Assembly (NCBI GenBank): GCA_903813345.2
Contig: CAIIXF020000011.1
Location: 193,001 to 253,000 of the forward strand
Direction: 5' to 3'
DNA: 60,000 nucleotides
Origin: Owenia fusiformis
Taxonomy: Eukaryota; Annelida; Polychaeta; Sabellida; Oweniidae
The notes beneath the pieces are model-generated. The model was given only the letters and a program-made list of their open reading frames with translations. It made no database searches and had not been told where the DNA came from. The position numbers and the translations under genes were made by a program. This document shows, in pieces, positions 47,921-60,000 of the stretch; the first letter of the stretch is position 1; each line of letters opens with the position of its first letter.

Positions 47921-49640
47921 TTCACTAACAATTCTTTATTGAAGTCATTAATAGATGAGATTAGGAGTTGATTTAATCAAAGTCACGAATTATTATTGAA
48001 GACTTCGTTTATTGCTACATGATCTGTACTAATAGAATCGAATGCAGAACCCCCAATAGAATACATACAATAGGAAAACAAGATACTTAAACTATTGATA
48101 ACAACAAGGCAGAAATAACCATACCATATGTAGTTAAATTGCGCCATTGGTGTCGATACGTTAAAGACTTTAAAGTTGAAATGATTTGACTTATTGATTT
48201 ACAGTTTCATTTGCTCCAACTTGTTTTATATCCTGTTAACACCTTGGACGTAGAAGATGATGATTTCAGATAAGATATGAAGAAATCTACTCTGAGTTTA
48301 ATTGAAATAGATAATTTACATAAATCAATGCCTAATAAATATAGATATATTATATTAGATACTTCATCATTATCGACACTGCCAATTAATTTTACTAAAT
48401 ATTTTCAAAATGGTTGAAATATGAATGAGTTCGAAGTGAACTCAAAATGAATTCAATAAGTCGTTGTAGGTTTCATTCAAGGCCCTCTCCTCACGTCCCA
48501 CTTATGTCACGGCCTTCTCAATGGATATAAACGAGCTAAAAGTTGTCCAAACACCCAGATTTCATTATACACATTTAGTTGTGTGAAGAGGGAGAAACAT
48601 CCCAGAATTCACGGATGAACTTATCTCAATATTAAGATTTTTTGCAGTGTTTTTATTTTCTTAATAAAATACGAAATTGCTATTACCAATCGCTTGTAGG
48701 TATTCTAGGGACATACAAACGAGCATCTCGCTACATAGAGATAGGTCACCCTAAGAATTCTGGGTAACTTCCTCCTCCTAGTCGTGTGTTATTCTTCAGC
48801 TGTCGCGTGCTGTGGTATTTACATATGTGAAAATGTTGTATTTTACGGCGAGATTTCTTTTCAAGTCTTTGTTCACAGGCCTACTCCATTCAAAGTACTT
48901 AGCCGCGTATAATATGCGCCTTGCCAATATTAGCGTAAAAAATGAACACAAGATTCCTCTCGTTTGAACTTTGGTCCGTCTGAACTTGGGTGCGACTCAG
49001 GGTGGTTAAAGTTTATTAGAATTATTAGATGTAGTGGTTGAAAAAGCCTTACAATTGAACGCCTAAGGTTTAGTTTAATATAAGAATTTCATTAAAACAT
49101 AATTTTATTACCTAAATTGGTTGAGTTTTGGACAAGACACCACACTGGCATTCTTGACACATCCTTACTTAACATACCAGATTAAATTGCTTCATTGACA
49201 TTTTAGTCATCATGCTCATACCGTAGGACTTTCTTCAGTGAAATTATGTGTTCTTATACAATCAGAGGCCGTGTCACTATTATATGTGTTCTATGTGAAG
49301 TAAAAATTGCATGATTATTTTGCATATGATAATCGTACTTGGTAAAAGCTATATTATGAATGTACTGTATATCCCATGTAGTTTAACGTTATACCAAAAC
49401 TATATACGGAATACAAAATACTTGTACTATTGGGGCCAAGTACAGAGAATGAATGCCTCTCTTGTAGTAATATATGTACAAGTATATTAATTAATGTATA
49501 TATTCATCATATTGGTGCAACATATGCAACAATTATCTTACTAGCCATAATTTTACTACACTAAATTTTTATTATTATATAGACTTCTAGCGTTTGATCT
49601 TTTATTGTAACTGTACGTTAGGAGATTATCTCTCCATTTG
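47921..49640. other. Intergenic, nothing recognised
   Basis: AT-rich, short frames only. Confidence 0.5.
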
Positions 49641-49742
49641 GGGGTATGCTTAATTACAGGCATCATAGTATATACCAAATGGGAGGGGGGTATGCTTAAT
49701 TACAGGCATCATAGCATATACCAAATGGGAGGGGGGGGGGTA
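49640..49742. repeat. About 45-bp direct duplication
   Basis: GGTATGCTTAATTACAGGCA and the following ATCATAG, then TATACCAAATGGGAGGG, occur twice in tandem, ending in a G tract. Confidence 0.9.
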
Positions 49743-49825
49743 GCTGTCACAATAATTGATCATGCAATATATGATGTTTAGAGAAGCTCATTGTCAAATT
49801 TTCTGATTTCGTTCAAAAGTCCCAC

Positions 49826-51036
49826 ATATCCCCAATATCAAATCTAAATGCTACATGATATATCAAGCCGTGATTTAATTATTTGCGGCTTTGCACCAAC
49901 TCTATCCATATCCCCAATATCAAATCTAAATGCTGCATGATATATCAAGCCGTGATTTGATTATTTGCGGCGTTGCACCAACTCTATCCATATCCCCAAT
50001 ATCAAATCTAAATGCTGCATGATATACCAAGCCGTGATTTAATTATTTGCGGCTTTGCACCAACTCTATCCATATCCCCAATATCAAATCTAAATGCTGC
50101 ATGATATATCAAGCCGTGATTTGATTATTTGCGGCGTTGCACCAACTCTATCCATATCCCCAATATCAAATCTAAATGCTGCATGATATACCAAGCCGTG
50201 ATTTGATTATTTGCGGCGTTGCACCAACTCTATCCATATCCCCAATATCAAATCTAAATGCTGCATGATATACCAAGCCGTGATTTAATTATTTGCGGCT
50301 TTGCACCAACTCTATCCATATCCCCAATATCAAATCTAAATGCTGCATGATATACCAAGCCGTGATTTAATTATTTGCGGCTTTGCACCAACTCTATCCA
50401 TATCCCCAATATCAAATCTAAATGCTGCATGATATATCAAGCCGTGATTTGATTATTTGCGGCGTTGCACCAACTCTATCCATATCCCCAATATCAAATC
50501 TAAATGCTGCATGATATACCAAGCCGTGATTTAATTATTTGCGGCTTTGCACCAACTCTATCCATATCCCCAATATCAAATCTAAATGCTGCATGATATA
50601 TCAAGCCGTGATTTGATTATTTGCGGCGTTGCACCAACTCTATCCATATCCCCAATATCAAATCTAAATGCTGCATGATATACCAAGCCGTGATTTGATT
50701 ATTTGCGGCGTTGCACCAACTCTATCCATATCCCCAATATCAAATCTAAATGCTGCATGATATACCAAGCCGTGATTTAATTATTTGCGGCTTTGCACCA
50801 ACTCTATCCATATCCCCAATATCAAATCTAAATGCTGCATGATATACCAAGCCGTGATTTGATTATTTGCGGCGTTGCACCAACTCTATCCATATCCCCA
50901 ATATCAAATCTAAATGCTGCATGATATACCAAGCCGTGATTTAATTATTTGCGGCTTTGCACCAACTCTATCCATATCCCCAATATCAAATCTAAATGCT
51001 GCATGATATATCAAGCCGTGATTTGATTATTTGCGA
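49826..51036. repeat. 82-bp satellite, about 15 copies, two alternating subtypes
   Basis: Unit begins CCATATCCCCAATATCAAAT. Type A has TTTAATTATTTGCGGCTTTG, type B has TTTGATTATTTGCGGCGTTG. Order along the array is roughly A B A B B A A B A B B A B A B, indicating duplication of multi-unit blocks. Confidence 0.95.
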
Positions 51037-51057
51037 GTTAGCAACTACTATATAGTA

Positions 51058-51816
51058 CAGGGTGTCCCAAAAAAGGAAACCAGCAATAGATTGCTTATTT
51101 CTCAAATATGAATAATGATAGGAAAATTTCACAGTACCATCTGATAGATTATGAAGTCCTCTTTCTTATGATACCAAAGCTGTCTATTTTCCTTCACGGA
51201 TGACTGAGTTATAAGGGATTTAAGTGACCATGTCAGAAATGAGTTTGTACCACTTTCAGCCAAGTCAATTTCACCATCATAACAAAGTGATAAGTAACAA
51301 CAAACGTCAGGATATCACTCTTATACTCATTTATTCCAATTAAAATTACACATATCATATTTAACGCCCCTTTTAAATCCTAATGTCCATTCAAAGTTGT
51401 TTTAATCCCAGTGTCATCATCAGGGATGCATTGAAAGGAATGGGGGTCATGTTGAAAGACACTGGGATTAAAACAACTTTGAATGGACATTGGGATTTAA
51501 AAGGGGTGTTAAATATGATATGTGTAATTTTAATTGGAATAAATGAGTAAAAGAGTGATATCCTGATGTTTGTTGTTACTTATCACTTTGTTATGATGGT
51601 GAAATTGACTTGGCTGAAAGTGGTACAAACTCATTTCTGACATGGTCACTTAAATCCCTTATAACTCAGTCATCCGTGAAGGAAAATAGACAACTTTGGT
51701 ATCATAAGAAAGAGGACATCATAACCTATCAGATGGTAGCTGTGAAATTTTCCTATTATTATTCATATTTGAGAAATAAGTAATCTATTGCTGGTTTCCT
51801 TTTTTTGGGACACATG
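51058..51816. mobile_element. Near-perfect palindromic transposon (about 375-bp arms), CAGGGTG-type end
   Basis: Left end TA then CAGGGTGTCCCAAAAAAGG; right end CCTTTTTTTGGGACACATG then TA. The halves pair almost completely up to a short loop near 51425 (e.g. AACAACAAACGTCAGGATAT / ATATCCTGATGTTTGTTGTT; GTTTTAATCCCAGTGTC / GACACTGGGATTAAAAC). No coding capacity. It abuts the 82-bp satellite. Confidence 0.9.
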
Positions 51817-52084
51817 TATTTCATATTGCAGCAAAGTCAAATCCTTTACACCGGGCCTTTACAGATAACAAGCGGGCTACACTCCCCTCCATAAGTTTGG
51901 CAACTGGAAGCCCCCTTTGATCAATCATCAAAGTCCGTTTATATTTGTTGATTTAATAAAATTTGTCATACTCCCAAACTATTGTAATTGCGGAACAAAA
52001 TAAAATTCAAACATTCAAACAACAGGCCTTGTATGCTATCACATGAAAACATCCATTTGTCAAACCTATGGGGAGGGGGGGTAT
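51817..52084. other. Intergenic with dispersed motif copy
   Basis: Contains TACACTCCCCTCCATAAGTT at 51879, related to the 57-bp array unit. Confidence 0.6.
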
Positions 52085-52290
52085 AACGACTGAGATATAT
52101 TCCAAATATTGTATATTTTGCGTATGAGCAGAGTCGACCCACTCCACTCGTGCGACTGAAGAACGCCTTTATCGCCAATTCGTTCAATAACGACTGAGAT
52201 ATATTCCAAATATTGCATATTTTGTGTATGAGCAGAGTCGCCCCACTCCACTCGTGCGACTGAAGAACGCCTTTATCGCCAATTCGTGCT
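52085..52290. repeat. About 103-bp tandem duplication
   Basis: Two copies containing ACGACTGAGATATATTCCAA and CTGAAGAACGCCTTTATCGC in tandem. Confidence 0.9.
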
Positions 52291-52695
52291 CCTGCATACA
52301 TACATTGCATCCATACATTTTGATGTCACGTCAGATTTCAGTGTCTGTCATCCTTTGTGTTTTTGCTTAATATGCATATTATCGATGACTGAATTACACA
52401 TAACGAATAACGTATTATAACGTGTAACATACAGTATAACATATAACGTATCCAGCGGGGTTCCGACGCTGATCCCGGGGAAGTCATCCTCTCAGAAAGT
52501 TTGATTTTGCTTCATTGGTTTAAAACGTTTAATGTTCAAGTTATCATTATGCCAAACCAAACTAAAGCCAAAATAATATGAGCAAATAATCGTATAAATT
52601 ACTTCTATCTTATCCAAGAGAGATAAACTTGGTGTATCAGGCTTTAATTTAAATTCTTTAATATTTTAATTTAAATTAATAAGCAACCTGGAAAC
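52291..52695. other. Intergenic, nothing recognised
   Basis: Short AT-rich stretch with a few TAACGTATAACGTGTAAC motifs. Confidence 0.5.
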
Positions 52696-52699
52696 AGGT

Positions 52700-54565
52700 G
52701 AGGCAAATTCAAATAGGTGTGGCCGGCAACTTTACATAGATGAGGCAAATTCAAATAGGTGTGGCCGGCAACTTTACATAGATGAGGCAAATTCAAATTG
52801 GTGTGGCCGGCAACTTTACATAGATGAGGCAACTTTACATAGATGAGGCAACTTTACATAGATGAGGCAAATTCAAATAGGTATGGCCGGCAACTTTACA
52901 TAGATGAGGCAAATTCAAATTGGTGTTGCCGGCAACTTTACATAGATGAGGCAAATTCAAATTGGTGTGATCGACAACTTTACATAGATGAGGCAAATTC
53001 AATTAGGTGTGGACGGCAACTTTACATAGATGAGGCAATTTTACATAGATGAGGCAAATTCAAATTGGTGTGGCCGGCAACTTTACATAGATGAGGCAAA
53101 TTCAAATTGGTGTGGCCGGCTACTTTACATAGATGAGGCAACTTTACATAGATGAGGCAACTTTACATAGATGAGGCAAATTCAAATTGGTGTGGCCGGC
53201 AACTTTACATAGATGAGGCAAATTCAAATTGGTGTGGCCGGCAACTTTACATAGATGAGGCAACTTTACATAGATGAGGCAAATTCAAATTGGTGTGGCC
53301 GGCAACTTTACATAGATGAGGCAAATTCAAATTGGTGTGGCCGGCAACTTTACATAGATGAGGCAAATTCAAATAGGTATGGCCGGCAACTTTACATAGA
53401 TGAGGCAAATTCAATTAGGTGTGGCCGGCAACTTTACATAGATGAGGCAAATTCAATTAGGTATGGACGGCAACTTTACATAAATGAGGCAACTTTACAT
53501 AGATGAGGCAACTTTACATAGATGAGGAAAATTCAATTAGGTGTGGACGGCAACTTTACATAGATGAGGCAAATTCAAATTGGTGTGGCCGGCAACTTTA
53601 CATAGATGAGGCAAATTCAAATTGGTGTGGCCGGCAACTTTACATAGATGAGGCAAATTCAAATAGATGTGATCGACAACTTTACATAGATGAGGCAAAT
53701 TCAAATTGGTGTGGCCGACAACTTTACATAGATGAGGCAAATTAAAATTGGTGTGGCCGGCAACTTTACATAGATGAGGCAACTTTACCTAGATGAGGCA
53801 ACTTTACATAGATGAGGCAAATTCAAATAGGTATGGCCGGCAACTTTACATAGATGAGGCAAATTCAAATTGGTGTGGCCGGCAACTTGACATAGATGAG
53901 GCAAATTCAAATTGGTGTGGCCGGCAACTTGACATAGATGAGGCAAATTCAAATAGATGTGACCGACAACTTTACATCGATGAGGCAACTTTACATATAT
54001 GAGGCAAGTTCAATTAGGTGTGGACGGCAACTTTACATAGATGAGGCAAATTCAAATTGGTGTGGCCGGCAACTTTACATCGATGAGGCAACTTTAAATA
54101 GATGAGGCAAATTCAAATTGGTGTGGCCGGCAACTTTACATAGATGAGGCAAATTCAAATTGGTGTGGCCGGCAACTTGACATAGATGAGGCAAATTCAA
54201 ATAGATGTGACCGACAACTTTACATCGATGAGGCAAATTCAAATAGGTGTGGCCGACAACTTTACATAAATGAGGCAACTTTACATAGATGAGGCAACTT
54301 TACATAGATGAGGCAACTTTAAATAAATGAGGCAACTTTACATAAATGAGGCAAATTTACATAGATGAGGCAACTTTACATAAATGAGGCAACTTTAAAT
54401 AAATGAGGCAACTTTACATAAATTAGGCAAATTTACATAGATGAGGCAACTTTACATAAATGAGGCAACTTTACATAAATGAGGCACATTTACATAGATG
54501 AGGCAACTTTACATAAATGAGGCAACTTTACATAAATGAGGCAAACTTACATAGATGAAGCACAT
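52700..54565. repeat. 42-bp / 18-bp compound minisatellite
   Basis: Two interspersed units: a 42-bp unit (AACTTTACATAGATGAGGCA then AATTCAAATTGGTGTGGCCGGC) and a short form keeping only the first part (18-19 bp). The right end (after 54270) consists only of short-form units. Multiple frames on both strands stay open since 42 and 18 are divisible by three. Confidence 0.95.
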
Positions 54566-57475
54566 TGGAGGTAAAGAAAATATTGACACAATTATTAAAA
54601 CTTATTTACACAGTTTCAATTAAAAAAGACTTTTGTTATATTTTCTGCAGATTTTGTCGATGCACTTGCCTTATCAAGCCATCGTCGACGCCAATTGTCG
54701 TGTCTTGGAGTATCAGACACACTCTGCTAAAATAAAGGATCGACATTCGTTAATTCGTAAACCTCAACTCATACATGTACATGTGACTTTACCGTTACCC
54801 TGCTATATGAAAATGTCTGGACTTAAGATAACATGTAATTTAAAGCCCTGTTCAGTTCAACTCTCAAGATCAAAACAAACGTTAGCGGCATCAAATACGC
54901 GGATTAGTTGCTCTGATTGAAAACTTTATGTTAAATATAAAATACAACATCGTTTTACTTTTAGTGGGAACATGATGTGTGTAATCTGGCACGCGACCGC
55001 TGTCAAAAGGCTAGGTGATATCGGATTAAAGCGCGGGCTGTAATGTCCCCCGGACTAGCTTACCTTTTTGGATTTGACAGGGACCCGGATAGTGTTTCAT
55101 TTTGTGATTGGCCCTTCATTGAGTTCTGATTCCTATACAAAAACGTCAAGCCAATGTTTCTGCACTAGTTCAATTGAAAAGTTATATTTTTCAATGTCTA
55201 CGTATCGTTTGGATTGTATTGTAAAAGTTTCCATTGTATAGATTGTGTATCAAAAGTGCAACTGTTATTGTAGAGATTGGATTGTAAATGTTTTGTAACT
55301 TGCATCAATGTCGTAACAATGCTTTCCGTCACTTAATATATCTTTTTTATTTTGTATAACATGTACAACAGGGGAACGCGAATGTTACAAGTACGGCAAA
55401 GATTAAATACATGTACGTCTAAAATAGCCATTATAATATAATACTCCCCTCCATATGTTTGGCGAATGGTCAGGTTTATCTAGTTTTTGTCGTTCTTGGT
55501 GATTTGAAACATACGTTACTCTTTCCAATAGTATAAATGTACTAGGCTCTGACCATTATGGTAGACTATAAGGTATGGTATTAGGCTCATAATCGTTTTT
55601 CATACTTTTTTACCCCTGTGTTAAATTTGTCAGCTTCAAGGGCAGCTGGAGCAATATTACCCCGAACCCAAAGGCAAATGCTAGTGTACTATATGCTCTC
55701 TTTTAAAAAGGAGCGAGATTCAATAATTGGAAAAGGTAGACACACGTGAGTCCATATTCAAATTATTGTTACAGCCCAAGGACCCATGGGTCATTTTTTC
55801 TGTAAATAGCATCTAAGTTAGCCTTGTACCTTATTCATAAATGACAAGTATTTAAAAATTGAATGAAAATTAAACAAATTTGTGACAGATTTGAAGAAAA
55901 GAAAAAAAATTGTTTATCGATTTTATCTTGATTTTATTTTTTAAGTCAAAATGTTTTGAGATGTTTAATATATTGAATTAATCTTTCAAAAATGTCAAGA
56001 ATTAAGATTTACAGATACGTTTTTACTGAACATTTTAAGTATATTTTATTCCAAAAAAGTATTTAATGATCATATATGGCATTTGATTTATAATTACTAG
56101 GTGTCAATAATAACCTATATACAAAGTACAATATTTCTATTTGGCTGTCATTTCTTTACACGACTCTATGGCTGCTGATACAGATTCATTGACGATCTAA
56201 AATATCTCAATTGAAGCCTTAATTGATAGCATTACGACTTTGGGATTTTAAATGTGAAATATTGGCTGCTTTTAGAAATATGGTGGTTTTCTTTTTAAAT
56301 TTTTGATTACCTTTTATTTGGAAGAGTAATGTTAATACAACGGCAAGATCTTTAAAAGTGTCGATCGCTTTCACAAGGTCAAACTACCCTACCCTCATAC
56401 TGTGATGTAGCCTGTATATCTTTAAAAGCGATACAGAGTACAGTGAAGTTGCAACTAGAGGACGATTGTTTATTTCCATATTTCTGAAGGTATAGTAGAT
56501 TTTACATATATTCCAATTTGTATAGAGTATAGATTCACCGAGCAGGTTTCATTGTATTATTACCAGAAACCCCAATAGACAAAGATAAGGAATACCCGCT
56601 CCATGCAACTTCACTGTAGCCTGTATCCCTTTTAAAACGTGGTCACGTGGTAGGGTAGTGTGGAGATGGTTCCTTTAAAAGTTTTGCTTTACTTTTCTTT
56701 TGGATATCTCGGCACAATTGATTCCATGCATATTACAATTAGCTTCAACGTTGGTTAATAAAACGGTTCAAAGTTTAACATGGAGGAGGCAGAACTCTAT
56801 TGAAGAGTAAATTCTTAACTAAAGAACTTTTGCACAAACATTTACACTTCAATATATGTCAGAATTCTACGCGTGCCTGAGACAAAGGCCATTCGCGTTT
56901 AAGATGTCTTATCAATTGTGCCACGTACCCTTGTTTCATCGCTTCAACAGCGATCTTTCAAAGGGATTGAATACCTTAAGACAAGAATCAATGCTTTTTC
57001 ATGAATGTATGTATTTTAGAAGGATACTATTTCATGTTTAGCCTTCTTTTCAACTGTATACTAAAGAAAATGGGAATTTATTTTCTATTGTGTTCGAGTT
57101 GCTGGATAAACACTGATAACAGTGTGCGTATATTTTGTTACTATTATCAAAGATGGGGGTTGAATGGGGAAACCGAATCTTATCCTCATTGGCACACTTC
57201 AACCAAAGAAACTTTTCAAAAACCTACGCTTACCTTCTGAAAATCTCGGCCACTGAAAAACAAACTTGATCCCTCTTAGGGTGCTATAAAAATACCTTAG
57301 TTCAATGGAGGGACAATTAGGTGAGAAATACAACCTTAAACATCGAAACTTATTTATAAAAAACGCTTAAAACTTGTCGCGATTGTTCTGATAACACCGG
57401 AGAGATGTGAATAGATTAAATAGATTGTTACTGGAACATAACGCTTTGTTAACAAAAGTTCTGATATCGATGCGA
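54566..57475. other. Intergenic, no gene recognised
   Basis: AT-rich with short frames lacking domains. A dispersed motif copy (ATACTCCCCTCCATATGTTT) lies at 55441. GATCTTTAAAAG/CCTGTAT motifs near 56345-56640 recur weakly. Confidence 0.5.
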
Positions 57476-58606
57476 TATAGTACACTCCCCACTATAAGTT
57501 TGACAACTGGACATTTCCATTTCATAGCGTATTAAAGTACACTCCCCACTATAAGTTTGACAACTGGACATTTCCATTTCATAGCGTATTAAAGTACACT
57601 CCCCACTATAAGTTTGACAACTGGACATTTCCATTTCATAGCGTATTAAAGTACACCCCCCTCTATAAGTTTGACAACTGGACATTTCCATTTCATAGCG
57701 TATTAAAGTACACTCCCCACTATAAGTTTGACAACTGGACATTTCCATTTCATAGCGTATTAAAGTACACTCCCCACTATAAGTTTGACAACTGGACATT
57801 TCCATTTCATAGCGTATTAAAGTACACTCCCCACTATAAGTTTGACAACTGGACATTTCCATTTCATAGCGTATTAAAGTACACTCCCCACTATAAGTTT
57901 GACAACTGGACATTTCCATTTCATAGCGTATTAAAGTACACTCCCCACTATAAGTTTGACAACTGGACATTTCCATTTCACAGCGTATTAAAGTACACTC
58001 CCCACTATAAGTTTGACAACTGGACATTTCCATTTCATAGCGTATTAAAGTACACTCCCCACTATAAGTTTGACAACTGGACATTTCCATTTCATAGCGT
58101 ATTAAAGTACACTCCCCACTATAAGTTTGACAACTGGATATTTCCATTTCACAGCGTATTAAAGTACACTCCCCACTATAAGTTTGACAACTGGACATTT
58201 CCATTTCATAGCGTATAAAAGTACACTCCCCTCCATAAGTTTGACAACTGGACATTTCCATTGCATAGCGTATTAAAGTACACTCCCTACTATAAGTTTG
58301 ACAACTGGACATTTCCATTTCATAGCGTATTAAAGTACACTCCCCACTATAAGTTTGACAACTGGACATTTCCATTGCATAGCGTATAAAAGTACACTCC
58401 CCTCCATAAGTTTGACAACTGGACATTTCCATTGCATAGCGTATTAAAGTACACTCCCCACTATAAGTTTGACAACTGGACATTTCCATTGCATAGCGTA
58501 TTAAAGTACACTCCCCACTATAAGTTTGACAACTGGACATTTCCATTGCATAGCGTATTAAAGTACACTCCCCACTATAAGTTTGACAATTGGACATTTC
58601 CATTTC
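57476..58606. repeat. 57-bp minisatellite, about 20 copies
   Basis: Unit AGTACACTCCCCACTATAAG, TTTGACAACTGGACATTTCC, ATTTCATAGCGTATTAA. The copies are nearly identical. The minus strand is open for 384 codons (a 19-residue repeat) because 57 is divisible by three and that frame lacks stops; I do not call it a gene. Confidence 0.97.
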
Positions 58607-60000
58607 AAAAATGAATGACTTTCATGAACATTTTTAAATCGTCAAGTATCAACAGGCTTAAATAGGTGTCCCAAGTCAGTTGTCCTGTCCCACTTGCAGA
58701 TTTCACTTTGGAATTATTTGTCAAATTGGACCGTAAAAATTTGCACTTTTGGCAGAATTGACGATTCTGGACCTTTGCAATGAATGGGACTCTAAAAAGT
58801 AAGAGCCCTTATGAAAAATTAAATCTCACCCCAAAAAGCAAAACATGTGCAAAACACATTTTTGACCAGCTGAAGATCTTTCCTTGAGACATATCTAAGA
58901 CAACATTCGAGAATTCGCCCTCTCTGTCTAATCTCGCTATAGAATTCTAGATGATCGTTAAAGTGTTTGCAAATATTTGTGTTTTGGTACGCTATTTTAT
59001 AAAAACTGGCCATTTAGGGTGAGACCAAAGCTGTGTGATAATAAAGTAAGATCTACTCTGTGTTGTAAATACCATTTGTATTCATTCGGCTACGCTTCTT
59101 AAAAGAGGGCTCCTTCCTCAAGTTTATAACTAGAATTTGCGAGCAGGGTATGTCGTAAACCAATTCTAACTCAATACAGTGGAACGTGTTTGGCCCATAC
59201 GCCACTTTGACTGGTCAAATGTGTTCGGGCCATTGCAGGTTACCACATTTCAAAATTTCTTTTAAGAGGGACTCAATGGGAGATCATAAAATTTGGACTG
59301 AAAGTGTTCATATTGAGAGGTGTTCGAATTATAGGGGTGTTCACATACAAAGGCTTTACTACCCAATCATTTTATAGATTTCTGAGTTGCAAGGTTAGCC
59401 CCGGGGTTGTCTTGCGACTCCAACCTTTTCAATAGATTGATTTCACTTTAAACCCAATCTTTACGTAAAATCTTTGACCAGAACCGTATAGGAAACGGCG
59501 CAACAGTTCCGCCTCAGTTTAATCCCGGGATTTCAAATTCGTAACGTAGATACAATTCGAGAGTTTAACAATGTATAGATTTATTTCTTGTTTTAAAGCA
59601 TATTGATATATCTCAAGGGTTAAGAATCCCAAAAAATCAGTACATGATATATGATGTATCCTTATGAGTTGGTGTTAGGCGATAGCGGGCAATTATCCCA
59701 CGCCAGGGGGAGAAGGAGGGGACCGTGTGGTATCATGTACCTATATTTTTAACTGAAAATTGGCCAAATTAACACCTAGAGGAGCAACCCCTGAGACAAG
59801 GGTCATTAGAATTCATTATTTCTCCGTCTAATTGAATTACGGGCAGAATTCTGACTTTTGGCGATACTACATGTCAATTCTAATGAAGCAATACCTCCGA
59901 ATGACGGGCCTTTTATCCTTTAATTAACGCTACACATGCACACTTCTTTTATACTAGAATGACAATAGGAAACTCTCAGTCAAAAACTTAACAAGAGCGT
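58607..60000. other. Intergenic, nothing recognised
   Basis: No coding, RNA or repeat structure supported. Confidence 0.5.

Noticed and set aside
52843-54278. Several QLYIDEANSN and LPHLCKVAGHTNLN repeat frames on both strands
   Set aside because: Products of the 42-bp array; frames open on both strands with no upstream gene structure.
54633-54920. 95-codon plus-strand frame preceded by a TTCTGCAG acceptor-like site
   Set aside because: No recognisable domain, no donor or partner exon found; Met-rich start is not evidence.
8352-55000. CRISPR-like arrays among the regular repeats
   Set aside because: These are head-to-tail repeats without unique spacers in an animal genome.
57449-58603. 384-codon minus-strand open frame with a 19-residue repeat (MEMSSCQTYSGECTLIRYA-type)
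   Set aside because: It lies wholly in a 57-bp array; a period divisible by three keeps any stop-free frame open. No splice or promoter context, and a shorter plus-strand frame is open too.

Overview
This is animal nuclear DNA. It is AT-rich and dominated by introns and intergenic sequence, with GT-AG splicing, non-autonomous DNA transposons and a very high density of minisatellites. The proteins (a metazoan CstF-64, a BTB/C2H2 zinc-finger protein and a C8orf76-type protein) and the repeat style suggest a marine invertebrate bilaterian, possibly a deuterostome. That taxonomic guess is weak. No bacterial or viral gene block is visible.

Layout. (1) 1-8.3 kb, plus strand: the 3' two thirds of a CSTF2 (CstF-64) gene. 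Eight exons join without a frame break into 389 codons plus a stop, ending in the diagnostic C-terminal Pcf11-binding domain. The RRM and hinge lie upstream of the window. (2) 8.3-13.1 kb: intergenic, with two large inverted-repeat elements, a tRNA-derived SINE and short repeats. (3) 13.9-22.9 kb, minus strand: a complete eight-exon BTB zinc-finger gene of 877 codons with 13 zinc fingers. Every junction was checked by reading phase, and fingers split by introns are restored at each join. Its introns are filled with minisatellites, several of which contain copies of the gene's own exon edges. (4) 23-28 kb: tandem arrays and a dispersed repeat carrying a (GACT)n tract. (5) 28.6-29.7 kb, minus strand: a single-exon C8orf76 homologue of 363 aa. 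(6) 29.7-60 kb: no further intact gene recognised. It holds inverted-repeat elements, a hAT-type element with an 8-bp target duplication, a decayed reverse-transcriptase fragment, a possible receptor-L-domain relic, and arrays with units of about 32, 82, 42 and 57 bp.

CSTF2 and the BTB-ZF gene are convergent; BTB-ZF and C8orf76 are in tandem on the minus strand. I see no functional link among the three beyond nuclear expression/RNA themes.

Most interesting: in the BTB-ZF gene, the acceptor and first bases of exon 6 are copied at least seven times in the preceding intron. The four nearest perfect copies would join in frame to exon 5, restore the split zinc finger, then hit the same stop after a short shared tail. 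This predicts truncated isoforms or a poison-exon switch made by a minisatellite. A second array has copied the gene's terminal coding tail with its stop codon. Exon boundaries and phases come from direct reading of the sequence; homology calls are from memory of the families without a database search.
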